Source: Peredibacter sp045999315 (GTDB lineage Bacteria; Bdellovibrionota; Bacteriovoracia; Bacteriovoracales; Bacteriovoracaceae). Taken from it: 64,000 nucleotides of DNA. A program made the translations under genes and the position numbers. The stretch covers positions 992,001-1,056,000 of the forward strand of contig NZ_CP174607.1 in assembly GCF_045999315.1 (NCBI RefSeq), read 5' to 3'. How positions within the stretch are numbered: the first letter of the stretch is position 1; each line of letters opens with the position of its first letter. Below, piece after piece: positions 42,824-51,471 of the stretch. Under the pieces are notes generated by a model that was not told the DNA's origin, made no database searches, and saw only the letters and a list, made by a program, of their open reading frames with translations.

Positions 42824-42837
42824 GGACCTACAGGGGC
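42824..42837 (+). repeat. Origin-cluster motif copy 7 (in oriC, one mismatch)
   Basis: GGACCTACAGGGGC differs from GGTYCTAYAGGRSC only at the third base. It abuts the AT-rich unwinding candidate. It is the only non-coding copy among the seven. Confidence 0.65.
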
Positions 42838-42898
42838 AGTCCACTTGATAATCTCTTCTCTTAAAGTTAAAACCTTTGCATCCAATTAAGGAACGAAT

Positions 42899-44011
42899 AT
42901 GAAACTAACGATCCAATCACAGGTCCTTCGTGATGCCATTAACAAGGTTTTATCTGTAGTAGATAAAAAGAACTCACGTCCAATTCTTACGAACTGCTTG
43001 ATTAAATCTCAAGGTCAGAAATTAGAATTGATTGCTACTGATTTGGAAGTTTCTGCCAAAATCCTTTTAAACGCTCAAATTGAACAGGAAGGCTCTTTCT
43101 GTATCAATAGCAAAAATATCGCAGACATCTTAAGAGAACTTCCTAACGATGATGTGATCATGAGTGTGGATAACAGCAATCTTTTAAATCTCACTTGTAA
43201 AAACATCAATTATTCACTTTTGGTGACAAGTACTGAGGAATTTCCACAATTAAGTTTCCAGAACTCTAGTTCTGAATTTCGTTTAAAGACAAAACAGATT
43301 GCTCAGATCATTAACAAGACCTCTCATGCCATCTCTACCGATGAAACGAGATTGTACCTTAATGGTATTTATCTTCAGATGACTGATTCAAAACTAAGAG
43401 CAGTCGCCATCGACGGTCACCGTCTGGCATTGTTAGATACTCACGAATTTATCGGCGAAAATAAATTCCTGGTAGATGGTGTAATCGTTCCTCGTAAAGG
43501 TATCTCTGAACTTAAGAAGATCGCTGATACATATCCTGAAGATGATGTTTCCATCTCTCTAGATGATTCATTCATGTTCGTTAATGCACGAAATGAGTAC
43601 TATCTTTCAATTCGTCTGATTGCTCGCGAATATCCTAAGTACCAAACTGTTATTCCTTCTAAGACCACTAATCGCTTCCATATTGACCGTAACGCCATTT
43701 TAAATGCTGTTAAGAGGATCAAGATTCTTTCTAATGAAAAAACCAATGGTGTGAAGCTTAATATCCAGAAAAACGAAATTGTAATTTCTACCAATCACCC
43801 GGCCCTAGGTCAGGCGACTGAAACTTTACCTATCACTTATGATGGCAAGGCCACTGAAATTGGTTTCAACGCTAAATATCTTATCGAGAGCCTTTCAGTT
43901 CTAAATGAGACTGATGTGACTTTTGAATTTAACAACGAACTAAGCCCAGTTGTTATTAAAGCGGACGATCTTCCAGAGTTCCTGGGAATTATCATGCCTT
44001 TAAAACTCTAA
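42899..44011 (+). CDS. dnaN: DNA polymerase III sliding clamp (beta subunit)
   Basis: DnaN is the ring that tethers the replicative polymerase. The 370 residues have the three-domain repeat structure. The N-terminal domain includes KNSRPILTNCLIKSQG, the second has LRAVAIDGHRLAL (the conserved TDGHRLA-type site) and the C-terminus ends EFLGIIMPLKL in place of the common YVVMPMRL. AAGGA stands 6 nt before the ATG. It lies just after the origin and is followed immediately by recF. Confidence 0.97.
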   Translation: MKLTIQSQVLRDAINKVLSVVDKKNSRPILTNCLIKSQGQKLELIATDLEVSAKILLNAQIEQEGSFCINSKNIADILRELPNDDVIMSVDNSNLLNLTCKNINYSLLVTSTEEFPQLSFQNSSSEFRLKTKQIAQIINKTSHAISTDETRLYLNGIYLQMTDSKLRAVAIDGHRLALLDTHEFIGENKFLVDGVIVPRKGISELKKIADTYPEDDVSISLDDSFMFVNARNEYYLSIRLIAREYPKYQTVIPSKTTNRFHIDRNAILNAVKRIKILSNEKTNGVKLNIQKNEIVISTNHPALGQATETLPITYDGKATEIGFNAKYLIESLSVLNETDVTFEFNNELSPVVIKADDLPEFLGIIMPLKL

Positions 44012-44020
44012 TTGGTGTGG

Positions 44021-45121
44021 ATGAATTGTTGGAAAATTAAAAAATTACAGGCGCAAAATTTCCGAAATCTCAAAAATTCTATTTTTGATTTCTCTCCTGG
44101 TATTAATTGTATCTTGGGGCAAAACGGAAACGGTAAAACCAATCTTCTAGAAGCGGTTTTCCTCTTAACGAATAAAAAATCATTTCGTAAAAACACCGAT
44201 TATGCACAAATGATCAACATCGAGGGCGAAAGTCCAGAGATCATTTTACAATCAGTCTTTGAGAGTGAAGATGGTCTACTTCCCTACTCACTACGAATGT
44301 CTGATTCTCTAGAAGAGAGATTTTTCAATAACAAACCTGAGAAGAGTAAAACTCCTTCAACATCGGTTTTTATTAACCCTTTTGACTCTTATAATTTTCA
44401 TACCAGCGGAACTTTCCGTCGCCAGTGGGTCGATAGTCATATTTCACTTGGTGATAAAGAATATCGTCAAGTTTTGACCCGATTTCAAAAAGCGATGAAG
44501 TTTCGAAACTCGGTTTTGGGTTTTGGTGGAAAAAACGCTTCGATGCAGTTACGGGCGATTGATGAACAGGTCTCAGAATACTCGGCCTTTATCACCCAAA
44601 GACGATTTGAGTTTTTGACTGCGCTAAATCAATTTATCACTCCTACTTTTAAGGCGATTTTCTCTGAAGAACACACTCTTCAGCTGGATTTGGACAGTTT
44701 ATTTGTCCATTGGGACCAAAAACGGATATTTGACTTCTATCGTCACCAGGAAAATGCTGATCTAAAAGCCGAAGTTACACAAGTTGGTGTCCATCGCGAC
44801 GACTTCATTTTCAGCTTCGATGGACTCAACGCGTTCGAATTCTGTTCCTTAGGCCAGCAGAAAATGGCGTTTCTGAGCCTTATATTTGCCTATATTGAGC
44901 TTTTTCGGTATAAATTTACGTCTTATCCTATTGTCCTCATTGACGACGTTTCAGGCGAATTGGATAGCCAGAGATGGAAAAATTTGATCCAATATTTGGA
45001 AACCAAAAACTTCCAAGTCTTGATCACGACGGCCAATGAGAGCTTCGGAAAAGAATTGGAAAAAATACCAGCTTCCAAAAAGTTTTATATGGAACATGGA
45101 ACGCTCAAACACCATGGATAG
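44021..45121 (+). CDS. recF: Recombination mediator ATPase RecF
   Basis: RecF helps load RecA at gaps. Starting at ATG 44021 the product has 366 residues, beginning MNCWKIKKLQAQNFRNLKN; upstream TTG 44012 and GTG 44015 are also in frame. The Walker A is ILGQNGNGKTNLLEAVF, the ABC-type signature is FCSLGQQKMAFLSL, and the Walker B is YPIVLIDDVSGELD. No Shine-Dalgarno is apparent, so coupling to dnaN, which ends 9 nt upstream, is likely. The order dnaA-dnaN-recF-gyrB is the classical origin order. Confidence 0.94.
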   Translation: MNCWKIKKLQAQNFRNLKNSIFDFSPGINCILGQNGNGKTNLLEAVFLLTNKKSFRKNTDYAQMINIEGESPEIILQSVFESEDGLLPYSLRMSDSLEERFFNNKPEKSKTPSTSVFINPFDSYNFHTSGTFRRQWVDSHISLGDKEYRQVLTRFQKAMKFRNSVLGFGGKNASMQLRAIDEQVSEYSAFITQRRFEFLTALNQFITPTFKAIFSEEHTLQLDLDSLFVHWDQKRIFDFYRHQENADLKAEVTQVGVHRDDFIFSFDGLNAFEFCSLGQQKMAFLSLIFAYIELFRYKFTSYPIVLIDDVSGELDSQRWKNLIQYLETKNFQVLITTANESFGKELEKIPASKKFYMEHGTLKHHG

Positions 45122-45132
45122 GAGCACTCTGG

Positions 45133-47580
45133 ATGAATCAAACTCCTGATTCGATTGCAAAAGTTAACACCGAATACACCGCTGACAAGATTAAAATTCT
45201 TGAAGGCCTGGAGGCAGTTCGTAAGCGTCCCGGTATGTACATTGGGGACACGGGTTTCCGTGGATTCCACCACTGTGTATACGAAATTGTGGACAACGCT
45301 GTCGATGAGGCACTTGCCGGTTACTGTACAGAAATTAAAGTTGTTATCCATGTTGATAACTCTTTAACTGTTATTGATAACGGACGTGGTATTCCGACTG
45401 ACATTCACCCTACTGAAGGAATTTCTGCTGCTGAAATCGTGTACACGAAACTTCACGCCGGCGGTAAGTTCAATGAAGACGGTGGTGCTTATAAAGTATC
45501 AGGTGGTCTACACGGTGTAGGTGCTTCAGTAGTGAACGCACTTTCTAAGTGGGTACGTCTAGAAATTAAAAAACACGGTAAACTTCACCGTCTTGAATTC
45601 AATCATGGTGAAGCAAAAGAACCGCTTAAAGTAATTGGTGACTGTGATCCTAAAGACACAGGTACAACAGTTACATTCAAATCAGACAACGAAATTTTCG
45701 AAGTTCACGAGTACTCTTACGACACTCTTGCGAACCGCTTCCGTGAAATGGCCTTCCTTAACAAGGGACTTAAAATTTCTATTCACGATGAGCGCTCTGA
45801 TAAAGGTGAGACTTTCCACTATGAGGGCGGTCTTTCTGAGTTCGTTAATTATCTTAACCGTGCAAAAACTCCGATTCATAAAGAGCCAGTGTACTTCTTC
45901 CAGGCCCGTGATAACTACGAAGTGGAAGTGGCGATGCAGTGGACAGATGGTTATTCAGAGACCATGACTTCATACGCGAACAACATTAACACTCCAGAGG
46001 GTGGTGTTCACGTTTCAGGTTTCAAAACTGCTCTTACACGTGTGCTTAACAACTACGCAAAGGATAACAACCTTCTTAAGAACATTAAAATTGCCCTTAC
46101 CGGCGATGATATGCGTGAAGGTCTGACTGCGATTGTTTCAGTGAAACTCACTAACCCACAATTCGAAGGTCAAACTAAGTCAAAACTTGGTAACTCAGAA
46201 GTTGAAGGTATCGTGAACTCACTTGTGGGTGATCGTTTCAAAATTTACCTGGAAGAAAATCCAAACGTTGGTAAAACAATCATTAAAAAATCAACTGATG
46301 CTGCTGCTGCTCGTGAGGCCGCTCGTAAAGCGCGTGAACTTACTCGTCGTAAAACAGCATTAGATTTCTCTGGACTTCCAGGGAAGATGGCCGACTGTCA
46401 GGAAAAGAACCCAGAGCTTTGTGAAATTTACATCGTAGAGGGTGACTCTGCGGGTGGTTCAGCTAAACAAGGTCGTGACCGTCGTACTCAAGCGGTTCTT
46501 CCACTTAAGGGTAAGATCCTTAACGTAGAAAAGGCCCGTTACGATAAAATGTTATCAAGTGACGAAATTAAATATCTCGTTCAGGCGATCGGTACGTCGA
46601 TTGGTAAAGATTCTTTCGATATCTCGAAACTTCGTTACTACAAAATCGTCATCATGACCGATGCGGACGTGGATGGATCACACATTCGTACACTTCTTCT
46701 GACTCTGTTCTATCGTCAGTTCCCAGAGATCATTGAGCGCGGTCACTTATACATCGCTCAACCTCCTCTTTATAAATATAAGAAAGGGAAAAACGAGCGT
46801 TACTTAAAAGATGGTGGCGAACTTGAGTCTTATCTCGTTTCAAGTTCACTATCAGATTCTGAAATTACAATTGATGGTCAAGTCACTGATGTGGAAAACG
46901 TTAAGTCACTTGTGAATAAGTTCAGAAATTACAACGGCAACCTTGAGTCTTACGACCGTCACTACGACGCTCACTTCTTAAGAATGCTGGTTGAAGATGG
47001 CACACTGAAAGTTGATATGATGAAGGACAAGGCAAAGTTAACTACTTATGTTGATGCCTTGGCCGCTAAGCTTAAAGAATCAGGCCACGTATCACTTAAG
47101 AAATACGAACTGAAAATTGAAGACGACATTAAGAACATGGGCTTCCAAATTCGCGTTCAAGTTCAGTCTGCTCTTAAAACTAAGAACTTCAGAATTGGTA
47201 TGAATTTCGTAGATTCTTCGGAGTTTGCTGATCTTGTGAACCAGAACGATGGTCTTAAACGTTATTTAAAATCTGAATTCGTGTTGAAGCATCAAGGAAA
47301 TCAGACGAAGCACAAAGGTCTTCTTGATTTCGCGACTTTCGTTTCAAATGAAGGCCGCCAAGGTGCATACATTCAGCGTTATAAGGGTCTTGGAGAGATG
47401 AACCCAGAGCAACTTTGGGAAACAACTATGAATCCGGCGAACCGTACTCTTCTTCAAGTGAAGATTGAAGATACGATTGATGCGGACCAGGTGTTCTCTG
47501 TTCTAATGGGTGACCAGGTAGATCCTCGTAGAGAATTTGTAGAAACAAATGCTCTGAATGTTCGTAACCTCGATATTTAA
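45133..47580 (+). CDS. gyrB: DNA gyrase subunit B
   Basis: GyrB supplies the ATPase of gyrase, which introduces negative supercoils. The 815 residues contain the GHKL ATPase motifs (VRKRPGMYIGDTG, EIVDNAVDEALAG, DNGRGIPTD, KVSGGLHGVGASVVNA), the TOPRIM domain with IVEGDSAGGSAKQGRDR and TDADVDGSHIRTLLL, and the C-terminal RYKGLGEMNPEQLWETT. Length is typical of the Gram-negative form carrying an extra insert. It begins 11 nt after recF and precedes gyrA by 16 nt. Confidence 0.98.
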   Translation: MNQTPDSIAKVNTEYTADKIKILEGLEAVRKRPGMYIGDTGFRGFHHCVYEIVDNAVDEALAGYCTEIKVVIHVDNSLTVIDNGRGIPTDIHPTEGISAAEIVYTKLHAGGKFNEDGGAYKVSGGLHGVGASVVNALSKWVRLEIKKHGKLHRLEFNHGEAKEPLKVIGDCDPKDTGTTVTFKSDNEIFEVHEYSYDTLANRFREMAFLNKGLKISIHDERSDKGETFHYEGGLSEFVNYLNRAKTPIHKEPVYFFQARDNYEVEVAMQWTDGYSETMTSYANNINTPEGGVHVSGFKTALTRVLNNYAKDNNLLKNIKIALTGDDMREGLTAIVSVKLTNPQFEGQTKSKLGNSEVEGIVNSLVGDRFKIYLEENPNVGKTIIKKSTDAAAAREAARKARELTRRKTALDFSGLPGKMADCQEKNPELCEIYIVEGDSAGGSAKQGRDRRTQAVLPLKGKILNVEKARYDKMLSSDEIKYLVQAIGTSIGKDSFDISKLRYYKIVIMTDADVDGSHIRTLLLTLFYRQFPEIIERGHLYIAQPPLYKYKKGKNERYLKDGGELESYLVSSSLSDSEITIDGQVTDVENVKSLVNKFRNYNGNLESYDRHYDAHFLRMLVEDGTLKVDMMKDKAKLTTYVDALAAKLKESGHVSLKKYELKIEDDIKNMGFQIRVQVQSALKTKNFRIGMNFVDSSEFADLVNQNDGLKRYLKSEFVLKHQGNQTKHKGLLDFATFVSNEGRQGAYIQRYKGLGEMNPEQLWETTMNPANRTLLQVKIEDTIDADQVFSVLMGDQVDPRREFVETNALNVRNLDI

Positions 47581-47596
47581 TTTTTAAGGAAGAAAT

Positions 47597-50083
47597 ATGT
47601 CTGATGAGAATAACAATTCAGAAGTTAACCACGGGAACATCACTCCTCTTTTAATTCAAGATGAGATGAAAAACTGTTACCTCGATTACGCCATGTCAGT
47701 AATCGTGGGCCGTGCCCTACCAGATGTACGTGATGGTTTTAAACCGGTTCACCGCCGCGTTCTATATGCCATGCACATGCTTAATAACTACCACAACCGT
47801 CCGTACTTAAAGTCGGCGCGTATCGTGGGTGACGTTATCGGTAAATATCACCCGCACGGTGACTCTGCTGTATACGGCGCTCTTGTTCGTCTAGCTCAGG
47901 ACTTCTCTATGAGATATCCGATCATCGACGGTCAAGGTAACTTCGGTTCGATCGACGGTGATAACGCCGCGGCCATGCGATACACAGAAGCAAGAATGCA
48001 AAAGCTCACCAACGATATGCTTGGTGACATTGATAAAGAAACTGTTGATTGGCAGGACAACTATGATGGTTCATTACAAGAGCCAACGGTTCTTCCAACA
48101 AAGATTCCTAACCTGTTAATCAACGGATCTGCTGGTATCGCCGTAGGTATGGCGACCAACATTCCTCCGCACAACTTGACTGAAGTCATGAATGGTCTAT
48201 TGGCCCTGATTGATGATTCGGCCATTACTGTTCATGATCTGATTAAGATCATTCCTGGTCCAGATTTCCCGACTGCGGGTGCGATTCATGGAACTGCTGG
48301 TATTCAGCAGGCCTACCATACAGGTAAAGGTGTGATTCAAGTTCGTGCTAAGGCCGATATTGAAGTTAAGAAAAATGATCGCGAGCAAATCGTTATCACT
48401 GAACTTCCATACCAAGTGAACAAAGCAAAACTCATCGAGAAAATCGCTGAGCTAGTAACGGAAAAGGCCATCGAAGGTATCTCTGATATCCGCGATGAAT
48501 CTTCACGTGAAGGTATCCGAGTTGTTATTGATATTAAGAAAGGCGAACAAGGTGCTGTGATCCTTAACCGTCTTTACAAGCAAACTCAGATGCAGGTTTC
48601 TTTCGGTATTATCTTCCTCTCGATCTACAACGGTCAGCCGAAGGTAATGGATCTTAAAGAACAACTTCTTTGTTTCATCGAACACCGTCGTGAAATCGTA
48701 ATTCGTCGTACGACTTACGAGTTAAAGAAGGCCCGTGAGCGTGCTCACATTTTAGAAGGTCTAAAAATCGCCGTTGAGAATATCGACGCGATTGTTGAAC
48801 TGATCAAAAAAGCAGAAGGTCCTGCCCAAGCTAAAGATCAGTTGATGCATAAATTCACTCTTTCTGCGATCCAGGCACAAGCTGTCTTGGACATGCGTCT
48901 ACAACGCTTAACGGGTCTAGAGCGTGATAAGATCATTGCCGACTACGAAGCTGTAATGAAAGAGATCGCTCGCTTAGAAGGAATTCTAGGTTCTGAAGAT
49001 CAAATCCGCGGCATCATCCGCGCTGAGTTTGTTGAGATCCGTGAAAATTACGGTGACGCTCGTCGTACTGAGATCATTGCTCAGGCCGATGAAATTCAGA
49101 TGGAAGATCTGATTAAGAACGAAGAAGTGATCGTGACGATTACGCAGAAAGGTTACCTGAAGCGTATGGCGACTGATACTTACCGCGCTCAGAAGCGTGG
49201 TGGTAAAGGTGTGAAAGGTGCGGACCTCGAAGACGATTTCTACACTTCAATCTTCACTGCTGATACTCATGATAACCTCATGATCTTCACTGATAAGGGT
49301 ACTGTGTTCCAGATTAAGGTTTACCAGATCCCTGAAGGTCAACGTACATCGAAAGGTCGTAACATCGTTAACATCATTAACGTTCCGGCCGATGAAAAAG
49401 TAAAAGAGATCATTACGGTTCCAAAAGACGCTGAAGGTTCTTTCCTCGTTTTCGCAACTAAGCATGGTATCGTGAAGAAGTCTGAGCTTTCTGAGTATAA
49501 GAACATGAGACAGAACGGTCTTAAGGCCATCAAAGTCGTAGATGGTGACGAAGTTCTTGCCGTGAGAATCACTGATGGTAAGAAAGACGTTCTTCTTGCT
49601 TCTTCTGCTGGTAAATCAATCCGCTTCCATGAAGACGATTGCCGTGCTCAAGGACGTGTGTCTCAAGGTGTGAAAGGTATGAGCCTTGATGAAAATGAAT
49701 CAGTGATCGGTATGGAAATCATTGATGAAACATCTGAGATCCTGACTGTAACTTCTCGCGGTTATGGTAAACGTTCGGCCGCTGAAGAGTATCGTAAGCA
49801 GTCTCGTGGCGGTAAAGGTATCCTGGCGATGAAACTCACTGAGAAAACTGGTGATATCATGGCGATCCTACCTGTGACTGATAAAGACGATCTGATGATC
49901 ATCACTGACAAAGGTCAGGTGATCAGAACGAAAATCTCAGGCATTTCGCTTCTGGGCCGTAACACTCAAGGTGTTCGTCTGATTAACGTAAAACCTGACG
50001 AAAAAGTTGTAGCAGTTGAGAAAATTGCTGAATCAGATGATGATGGATCAGATGGTGAAGCAACTGAGACACCTGTACAATAA
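47597..50083 (+). CDS. gyrA: DNA gyrase subunit A
   Basis: GyrA cuts and rejoins DNA through its catalytic Tyr129 in AAAMRYTEARM. The 828 residues include the N-terminal breakage-reunion domain and six GyrA-box blades from about 500; the Q-rich gyrase box QKRGGKGVKG is present. The quinolone-interacting region reads HPHGDSAVYGALVRL: the serine is kept but the acidic residue corresponding to Asp87 of E. coli is Gly94. The acidic tail DDGSDGEATETPVQ is encoded by DNA that also starts the following lipoprotein gene in another frame. The start follows AAGGAAG. Confidence 0.98.
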   Translation: MSDENNNSEVNHGNITPLLIQDEMKNCYLDYAMSVIVGRALPDVRDGFKPVHRRVLYAMHMLNNYHNRPYLKSARIVGDVIGKYHPHGDSAVYGALVRLAQDFSMRYPIIDGQGNFGSIDGDNAAAMRYTEARMQKLTNDMLGDIDKETVDWQDNYDGSLQEPTVLPTKIPNLLINGSAGIAVGMATNIPPHNLTEVMNGLLALIDDSAITVHDLIKIIPGPDFPTAGAIHGTAGIQQAYHTGKGVIQVRAKADIEVKKNDREQIVITELPYQVNKAKLIEKIAELVTEKAIEGISDIRDESSREGIRVVIDIKKGEQGAVILNRLYKQTQMQVSFGIIFLSIYNGQPKVMDLKEQLLCFIEHRREIVIRRTTYELKKARERAHILEGLKIAVENIDAIVELIKKAEGPAQAKDQLMHKFTLSAIQAQAVLDMRLQRLTGLERDKIIADYEAVMKEIARLEGILGSEDQIRGIIRAEFVEIRENYGDARRTEIIAQADEIQMEDLIKNEEVIVTITQKGYLKRMATDTYRAQKRGGKGVKGADLEDDFYTSIFTADTHDNLMIFTDKGTVFQIKVYQIPEGQRTSKGRNIVNIINVPADEKVKEIITVPKDAEGSFLVFATKHGIVKKSELSEYKNMRQNGLKAIKVVDGDEVLAVRITDGKKDVLLASSAGKSIRFHEDDCRAQGRVSQGVKGMSLDENESVIGMEIIDETSEILTVTSRGYGKRSAAEEYRKQSRGGKGILAMKLTEKTGDIMAILPVTDKDDLMIITDKGQVIRTKISGISLLGRNTQGVRLINVKPDEKVVAVEKIAESDDDGSDGEATETPVQ

Positions 50084-50858
50084 TCTTTTAATTCTTCTAT
50101 TCATCCTGGGGTTGAGTTCTTGTGACTTTACCCCAGGTCTTAATCGCGACATCCTCAACGCCCAAGAGTATGTGGATAATCAAGACTTCGCCAAAGCGGT
50201 TGAACTCTACGAGCGCGTTTTAAAAAAGAACCCTTCTAAAGTCATTAAGACCAAGATCAACTATCAGTTGGCGGACATTTATTATCTTTATCTGAATGAA
50301 CAGGTGAAGGCCCTTAATTACTATCAGTACATTGTGGACAATGAAGAGAACCCACTCTTCCAAGTGAAGGCGATGGAAAAAATCGCGGACATTAATTTCA
50401 CTTTCTCTAAAAATTATCCTGAGGCGATTCGGGTCTATAAAATCCTGATGAACTTTAAGCCCCGCTTTAAGCAGTATGATTATTACTTTCTGCGTGTTGG
50501 TGAGGCCTACTTTGAAATGGGTAAATACGAAAAGGCCCGGGAGATCTTTACTCAGATTCTAAGCCAGCCGGCCAATCCTCATTATGTTGAGGCCTATCAT
50601 CAACTTGGGCTGATCGAATTTTATAATAAGAATTGGGACAAAGCGGTTGAGTACTGGATGGAGTACTTAAAACGAGAACGTCGTAGAGATCAAATCATTA
50701 ATGTGAAGTTTCTGATCGCCAATGCTTACGAATCCAACGAGAAACTTAAAGAGGCCTATAATATTTATTATTCGCTTCTACCGGTCTATCCAAACCCGGA
50801 TGTGCTCCGCGCGCGTTTGAAGTCAGTTTACGCTCGCAGAGTGGCCAGAAAACGTTAG
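50052..50858 (+). CDS. TPR-repeat lipoprotein
   Basis: From ATG 50052 the 268-residue product begins MVKQLRHLYNNLLILLFILG and continues LSSC, a lipobox. Earlier in-frame starts (from 50016) lie deep in gyrA and give an overlong leader. The mature protein has at least four to five TPR units, for example DFAKAVELYERVLKKNPSK, YPEAIRVYKILMNFKP, YEKAREIFTQILSQPAN and KEAYNIYYSLLPVYPN. It resembles BamD/YbgF-type scaffolds but is not clearly either. It overlaps the end of gyrA by 32 nt in another frame, so the pair is probably co-transcribed. Confidence 0.85.
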   Translation: MVKQLRHLYNNLLILLFILGLSSCDFTPGLNRDILNAQEYVDNQDFAKAVELYERVLKKNPSKVIKTKINYQLADIYYLYLNEQVKALNYYQYIVDNEENPLFQVKAMEKIADINFTFSKNYPEAIRVYKILMNFKPRFKQYDYYFLRVGEAYFEMGKYEKAREIFTQILSQPANPHYVEAYHQLGLIEFYNKNWDKAVEYWMEYLKRERRRDQIINVKFLIANAYESNEKLKEAYNIYYSLLPVYPNPDVLRARLKSVYARRVARKR

Positions 50859-50914
50859 ACCAAAAGTTAACTTTCCTTTATCTTATTTTAAACAATTTTT
50901 GACTGGCGGTTATC

Positions 50915-51106
50915 ATGTCTAGCTGGCAGAAGGCCCTCGCCATTGCGCTTGGTCTCCCCTCGACGATTTTGGGTGTGTTCTTTGGGTTTCAGGCCCTGGT
51001 ACAGCATGAAGTAATATCTCAGGGTGTCGCTCAAGGCTTTTTGATCGCGGTCGTAGTTGTGATGCTAATTAAAATGATCCAGGTCTCATGGAAAAAAAAG
51101 AAATAG
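50915..51106 (+). CDS. AtpZ/AtpI-like small membrane protein
   Basis: This 63-residue protein has two predicted membrane helices (about 5-25 and 38-55) separated by a short polar loop, and a basic C-terminus (SWKKKK). This is the layout of AtpZ-type proteins encoded just upstream of atpI and atpB in many F0 operons, where they may aid magnesium supply or c-ring assembly. The sequence alone would not decide the family; the position does. It overlaps the next gene by 19 nt. Confidence 0.65.
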   Translation: MSSWQKALAIALGLPSTILGVFFGFQALVQHEVISQGVAQGFLIAVVVVMLIKMIQVSWKKKK

Positions 51107-51462
51107 ATAAAAAATTCTACCTTCTCTCTGCCATCAACATTATTCCGGCCCTCATTTTAGGTGGCGGTTTAACTGTGGATTCCGCGATTTTAGTGGCCGC
51201 CCTGGTGGTGCTCGTTCTTAACCATACAGTACTGGTTAACATCGTAAAATCAGTAGTGGCCTCCAGCCGGGACAGTGCTGACGCCCAGCGCCATGTGGCG
51301 AGGATTTTGGTCCTCCTCCTTCTTAAGTTTGTACTTTTATTTGGTCTGATCGCGATCATCTATCTCTATAAAAAAGCTCTGATTACAAAACTTTTTTTGA
51401 TTATCTTTTTCCAATTGATAATTCAGGTCGTAAGTATTAAAAACAACTATCAAAATAGTTAG
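51088..51462 (+). CDS. AtpI-like ATP synthase assembly protein
   Basis: The 124-residue protein has four predicted membrane helices (about 12-28, 30-52, 70-95 and 100-118), matching the usual size and topology of AtpI, which helps to assemble the c ring. A polar loop (ASSRDSADAQRHVAR) lies between helices 2 and 3. The start is inside the AtpZ-like gene and atpB follows 9 nt after its stop. Sequence conservation of AtpI is weak, so position and topology carry the call. Confidence 0.65.
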   Translation: MEKKEIDKKFYLLSAINIIPALILGGGLTVDSAILVAALVVLVLNHTVLVNIVKSVVASSRDSADAQRHVARILVLLLLKFVLLFGLIAIIYLYKKALITKLFLIIFFQLIIQVVSIKNNYQNS

Positions 51463-51471
51463 GACATACAC

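Larger units (their letters stand above)
42376..42898. other. Probable replication origin oriC (dnaA-dnaN intergenic region)
   Basis: This 523-bp gap is the only long non-coding stretch. It contains two perfect and four near-perfect DnaA boxes, three GGCCCAT direct repeats (42507, 42549, 42560), and a very AT-rich stretch at 42774-42822 likely to be the unwinding element. A near copy of the origin-cluster motif lies at 42824. Flanking genes dnaA and dnaN and the arrangement of boxes and AT-rich region support origin function; no open reading frame of note is seen. Confidence 0.88.

Noticed and set aside
50864..50875. AAAGTTAACTTT palindrome before the AtpZ-like gene as an operator
   Set aside because: A 12-bp AT-rich palindrome without repeats or a recognised regulator; too likely by chance.
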